A stretch of DNA of 64,000 nt from Cololabis saira (Eukaryota > Chordata > Actinopteri > Beloniformes > Belonidae). The stretch spans positions 6,252,827 through 6,316,826 of the forward strand of contig NC_084590.1 of the NCBI RefSeq assembly GCF_033807715.1, read 5' to 3'. Shown piece by piece: positions 60,690-64,000 of the stretch; position 1 is the first letter of the stretch; each line of letters starts with the position of its first letter. The notes beneath the pieces were generated by a model, which was given only the letters and a program-made list of their open reading frames with translations, made no database searches and had not been told where the DNA came from. A program made the translations under genes and the position numbers.

Positions 60690-61687
60690 CCCTGCGTTCA
60701 CACTGAAAGCGTAAAAAATCTCCTGATGCCACCATCTCGCTGCTTGGTGCGTTCACACTGAAAGCTGCTGTATTGTCGACGGCTGCAGTGGACGGGGCTA
60801 AAGCTACGCTGCAGAAATGGAGGGAACAGTGGGAACAGCCTACTCATATAGCGTCGACATCTTCAGTTTCCTATTTCACCATAGATCACACTTTGGGACG
60901 CCTTCTTTATATTTTAGCGTTATTTCCGCGTAGATAAGAGTGAGTTTGATGCTCCTTAAAAAGTTTGGTCCGCGGATCAAAATCAACCGTCAGCGAGTCG
61001 TTGCTCCCGGTGAAGGCTGATTTATGGTTTCGCGTCACACCAACGCAGAGCCTACGGCGTAGGGTACGCGGCAACGCACACCGTAAGGTGCGCGTCACTG
61101 TCGATTTAACGCGGAACCATAAATCAGGCGAAGCTGCAGTCTGTGCGGTGAACACTGACACACCGGGTCGGAGCGGATTTGGTCATGATGTTTAAACTGT
61201 GTTTTGTGATTAATGAGCACTGTTTTTAATTATTTTTCGTTGGATCGATGTAGCAAATAAAATAGTTGGGACCATCCAGCTCCTCACCCATCAGATACGT
61301 GTTTCACATGAGCAGTTCAGGTAAAAACGGCAGTAAAATCAGCAAAAATGTCAGTTTGCTGGATGAAATATATGAATTCCTGATAAAATAAGTGTGTTAG
61401 TGCACAGCTCTGCTCCTGTACGCATGTGAATGAGTGTACGTTTGTGTGTACATGAAAGTACAATCTGCATTGAGGCTTCTCGCTTTGGGAATCCCGGTCT
61501 GTGATTGGACGCTGCCTCGGCGTCAACGCTGCTCATTTGCATAAAGTGCAGATTTTTCACCTTCAAATTGACGCGCTGCCTCTGCTGCTTCTGCTGCTCC
61601 CGCTGCCTCTCGACGCGCATTTTCATAGAAAATGAATGGCAGCCGGCTGCCTATGACGCCCGTGACGCTTTCAGTGTGAACACAGGG
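60690..61687. mobile_element. piggyBac-like non-autonomous element, 998 bp
   Basis: The ends CCCTGCGTTCACACTGAAAG and CTTTCAGTGTGAACACAGGG are inverted repeats with one mismatch. Flanks are TTAA on the left (60686-60689) and TTAC on the right (61688-61691), consistent with a TTAA duplication carrying one mutation; a TTA duplication of a Harbinger-type element is the alternative. GTTCACACTGAAAGC recurs internally at 60751-60765. No transposase is present. It carries MITE B copy 3 at 61014-61129. Confidence 0.75.
61014..61129. mobile_element. Palindromic MITE family B, copy 3
   Basis: AGGCTGATTTATGGTTTCGC and GCGGAACCATAAATCAGG flank a centre with CCTACGGCGTAGGGTACGC. It is closest to copy 2 in its centre. 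Flanking duplication is not clear. It is nested in the 60690-61687 element. Confidence 0.85.
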
Positions 61688-61691
61688 TTAC

Positions 61692-64000
61692 CGGTACTAG
61701 GCCGGAGCAAATCTGCCTGGATTCATGCCGTGAAAACCGAAACACCCTAGAACTCCATGTTGGAACACCTCACCTTTTATTGCACCTCAACCGATTGTTT
61801 CGTTGTGCTTTTTAAGAGATTAGGCATTCCTAACCCTTTGAAGTTTTCCAACACCGTTGACACCTACTCAGGTTTGCCGGATCCTGATTGTGGAAAACTG
61901 GTTATACGATGACGGAAACATGCCTGCCACTCTACGTTCATCCACGCTGCTGATGCTACCAGGCACATGATTTCATCCAGCTTTTTTCTTTCTATTTGGA
62001 CGCCCGTTCCCAGGAATCATGTCGTGCCACATTAACATGACGGCTGTTCCGAGGCAGAGCTGAAAGCGGGGTGAAATAACCCTTTTTGGGATGATTTTTG
62101 CTCTCTCTGTGTGTCGGATGTCTGGGACGGAGATAAAAACGTCTGGCAGTCGCAGCTAAATTAAGCTTAACTGCTGTCATTTCACATGTTTCCCTACTCT
62201 TTCAACTGTCACATTTATAAATAGAACTGCAATCAGACGTGTTTTGTATTTGGTCTTTGGTGCTATTTTTATACCTTTGTAAATAGTTGAAGCTGTTTTC
62301 ACTTGAAATAATTCAATTGATGCACTTTTTGTGTCTGTGAAGCTGCCAAGACGAATAACCGCGCTATTCTACCAGAGAGAAACCAGACACCAAATGAGCC
62401 TGTAAAGTCAGAATAAGTTGGTGTAGCAGCTGTACTTAGGTCCTGTGAACGATTTCGCCACCGTTGGTCGATAGATGGGTTCAAAAGCACAGCAGTGCAT
62501 CATTTATGTGTATCATTGTGCATACATACAAAAAAGTCTATATTCAATGACACATGTGGTCAGTGTTTTTATACCGTGGTGTGCTGGTGTCCACATGGAC
62601 GAGGTGGTAGCTGCTCGCGGGCCGCTTTGACTGTACCGTGCAGCTGAAAGAGCCACGTCTTTCTCTCTGCAGACTCCCGGACCAGGTCCGGACCAGGACA
62701 GGACCAGGTCAGGACCAGGGCAGGACACGTCTGCGGGTGGGAGCCGGCCCTGAGACGGAGGTCACAGACCGCACAAGGGAGTATGGGACCGCCAACATTT
62801 ACGTGTATTTGTAATAAAATGTGATGTGAATAAAATTTTAAACAAAAGTCCTGGTTTTGCATTATTTTAAGGAATATGGCTTTGTGATGATATTTGATCA
62901 AGATCTGCTCATATGCTCGGCGTGGAGGTTGACTTGTAATCTCAGCCAAGTCATTTCTACATTTCTGGCCTTTTACAGGATAGCTGACACTCAAACATTT
63001 TTCAAGTTTGTGGATAAACTTTGATGCTTGAAAGGCTTAAACTCCATACTCACGTCACATGGTAAAGTTAAATGATTTCTCATGAAAACATCTTCATCCA
63101 TAATCAACATTTGTGAATGAACTGGACGCAACTGATTTAGCACACACTTCATAAAAGTCATTTTATTTCAAATTATATCTGGAAAATGTAGGCCGATGCT
63201 GATGTTTAATTGTGTTACGCTGTAAAACAAGATGAGATGTGCACTATGAGAACATTTAACATGCACTTTTTTAAGTAAATATATATACTATGCAGATCAA
63301 CCGATGTGATTACACACATTAATAATGTTTTGTAGCAGCAGTAAACCCATTATGACCCATCAAACTGGCTTTTACCTCTGGATTTAGTGCAACTAGTTTA
63401 GCATTTTTCAAGTTGTTTAAAAATTGCTAAAACAAAACTAAAACCGATATTTTTTTATGTAATTTTGTCATTGCCTCAAAAGAGCAAAATAACTTTTCAT
63501 TGTTAAAATAAAAAATAAGTAAAAGCTCTCGTCACGGGTCATATCTGCTGTCGCGTGCTGTTACTGCAATAAGACATTTTTTTACCTTGTTTTAAAACAG
63601 AAGCTGATGCTTCCTTTATGAAAGGTTGAAATGGGACATGTGACAACATCTCCTACTCCCAACATGTCCTCACAGCTCTGTGTGCAGTATTCTGGAGTTC
63701 CTCAGCAGGGTGTGCATCCTTTCAAATTAATGTTAGTCCATAAGCAACTTTTGTTTTGGAGGAAAAGACTGGAAAGCTGTTTGATCCTGCACAGGTTTGG
63801 ATCTGTGATGTCACAACACCATGCACATCCGGAGGAATAAGTGAATGACAGAGTCTCAGTCTCAGGATGCCCAAAAAGGATTGCAATATTATGTCCGTTT
63901 TATCTATATTATTCACTTCAGTCACCCAAATACTGATGGGCACATAAATGCATGCTCTGCAATGTCCATACAAATAAATGTAAGCCATTGTTCCAACTAA
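61692..64000. other. Unique non-coding sequence at the window end
   Basis: Nothing recognised except a short 10-bp minisatellite (62674-62725) and AT-rich DNA. Confidence 0.5.
62674..62725 (+). repeat. 10-bp GGACCAGGTC-type minisatellite
   Basis: About five degenerate tandem units (GGACCAGGTC, GGACCAGGAC, AGGACCAGGG). Confidence 0.85.

Overview
The window is teleost nuclear DNA, most likely from a percomorph fish. It is AT-rich, intron- and intergene-like, carries long (AT)n, (CA)n and (TG)n arrays, and holds many fish transposon families: Rex3/RTE, Rex6/Dong-like and L2/Rex1-like LINEs, a Penelope-like element, Tc1, many hAT relatives, a tRNA-type SINE and palindromic MITEs. I found no intact protein-coding gene. 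The longer open frames lie in repeats, microsatellites or transposon relics.

The biological core is a microRNA cluster on the + strand. miR-100 has its 5p arm at 42881-42902, let-7a (let-7a-2 type) at 45373-45394, and miR-125b (125b-1 type) at 53807-53828. Order and orientation match the conserved miR-100/let-7/miR-125 cluster, which in mammals lies in the long non-coding host gene MIR100HG. The three hairpins span about 11 kb here. A CpG-dense block with a perfect splice-donor match (about 40900-41300, GTAAGT at 41078) lies 1.8 kb upstream of miR-100 and is a reasonable candidate promoter and first exon of the host transcript. A second CpG-dense block surrounds miR-125b. The three miRNAs are probably processed from one spliced primary transcript running left to right.

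Layout. 1-4100: unique sequence, a low-copy dispersed repeat and an AT microsatellite. 4140-8215: LINE graveyard (Rex6/Dong-like, L2-like, and a Rex3 copy split by another L2-like insertion). 8630-9613: L2-type tail and a composite repeat. 11770-13786: an L2-like LINE whose reading frame has expanded into a 35-bp minisatellite, itself hit by a hAT MITE, followed by a Rex3 3' end. 13867-15296: a hAT derivative and a Tc1 deletion derivative. 16182-23028: two oppositely oriented copies of one 760-bp hAT-type MITE, with an L2-like LINE, a hAT carrying a SINE, and a long-TIR element carrying a small MITE. 23402-27893: a related pair of hAT elements, a Penelope element and another hAT. 29283-36012: palindromic MITEs, an AATGTAATAA-rich element, an element with a Myb/SANT-like remnant, and a LINE with a 22/31-bp minisatellite. 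40900-54000: microRNA host locus. 49549-50823: a 14-bp minisatellite split by a hAT that is itself hit by a MITE. 60690-61687: a piggyBac-like element carrying the same MITE. Elsewhere I see mostly unique, non-coding sequence.

Family names rest on remembered features of these families and were not checked by any search. Target-site duplications, inverted repeats and microRNA arms were read directly from the sequence.
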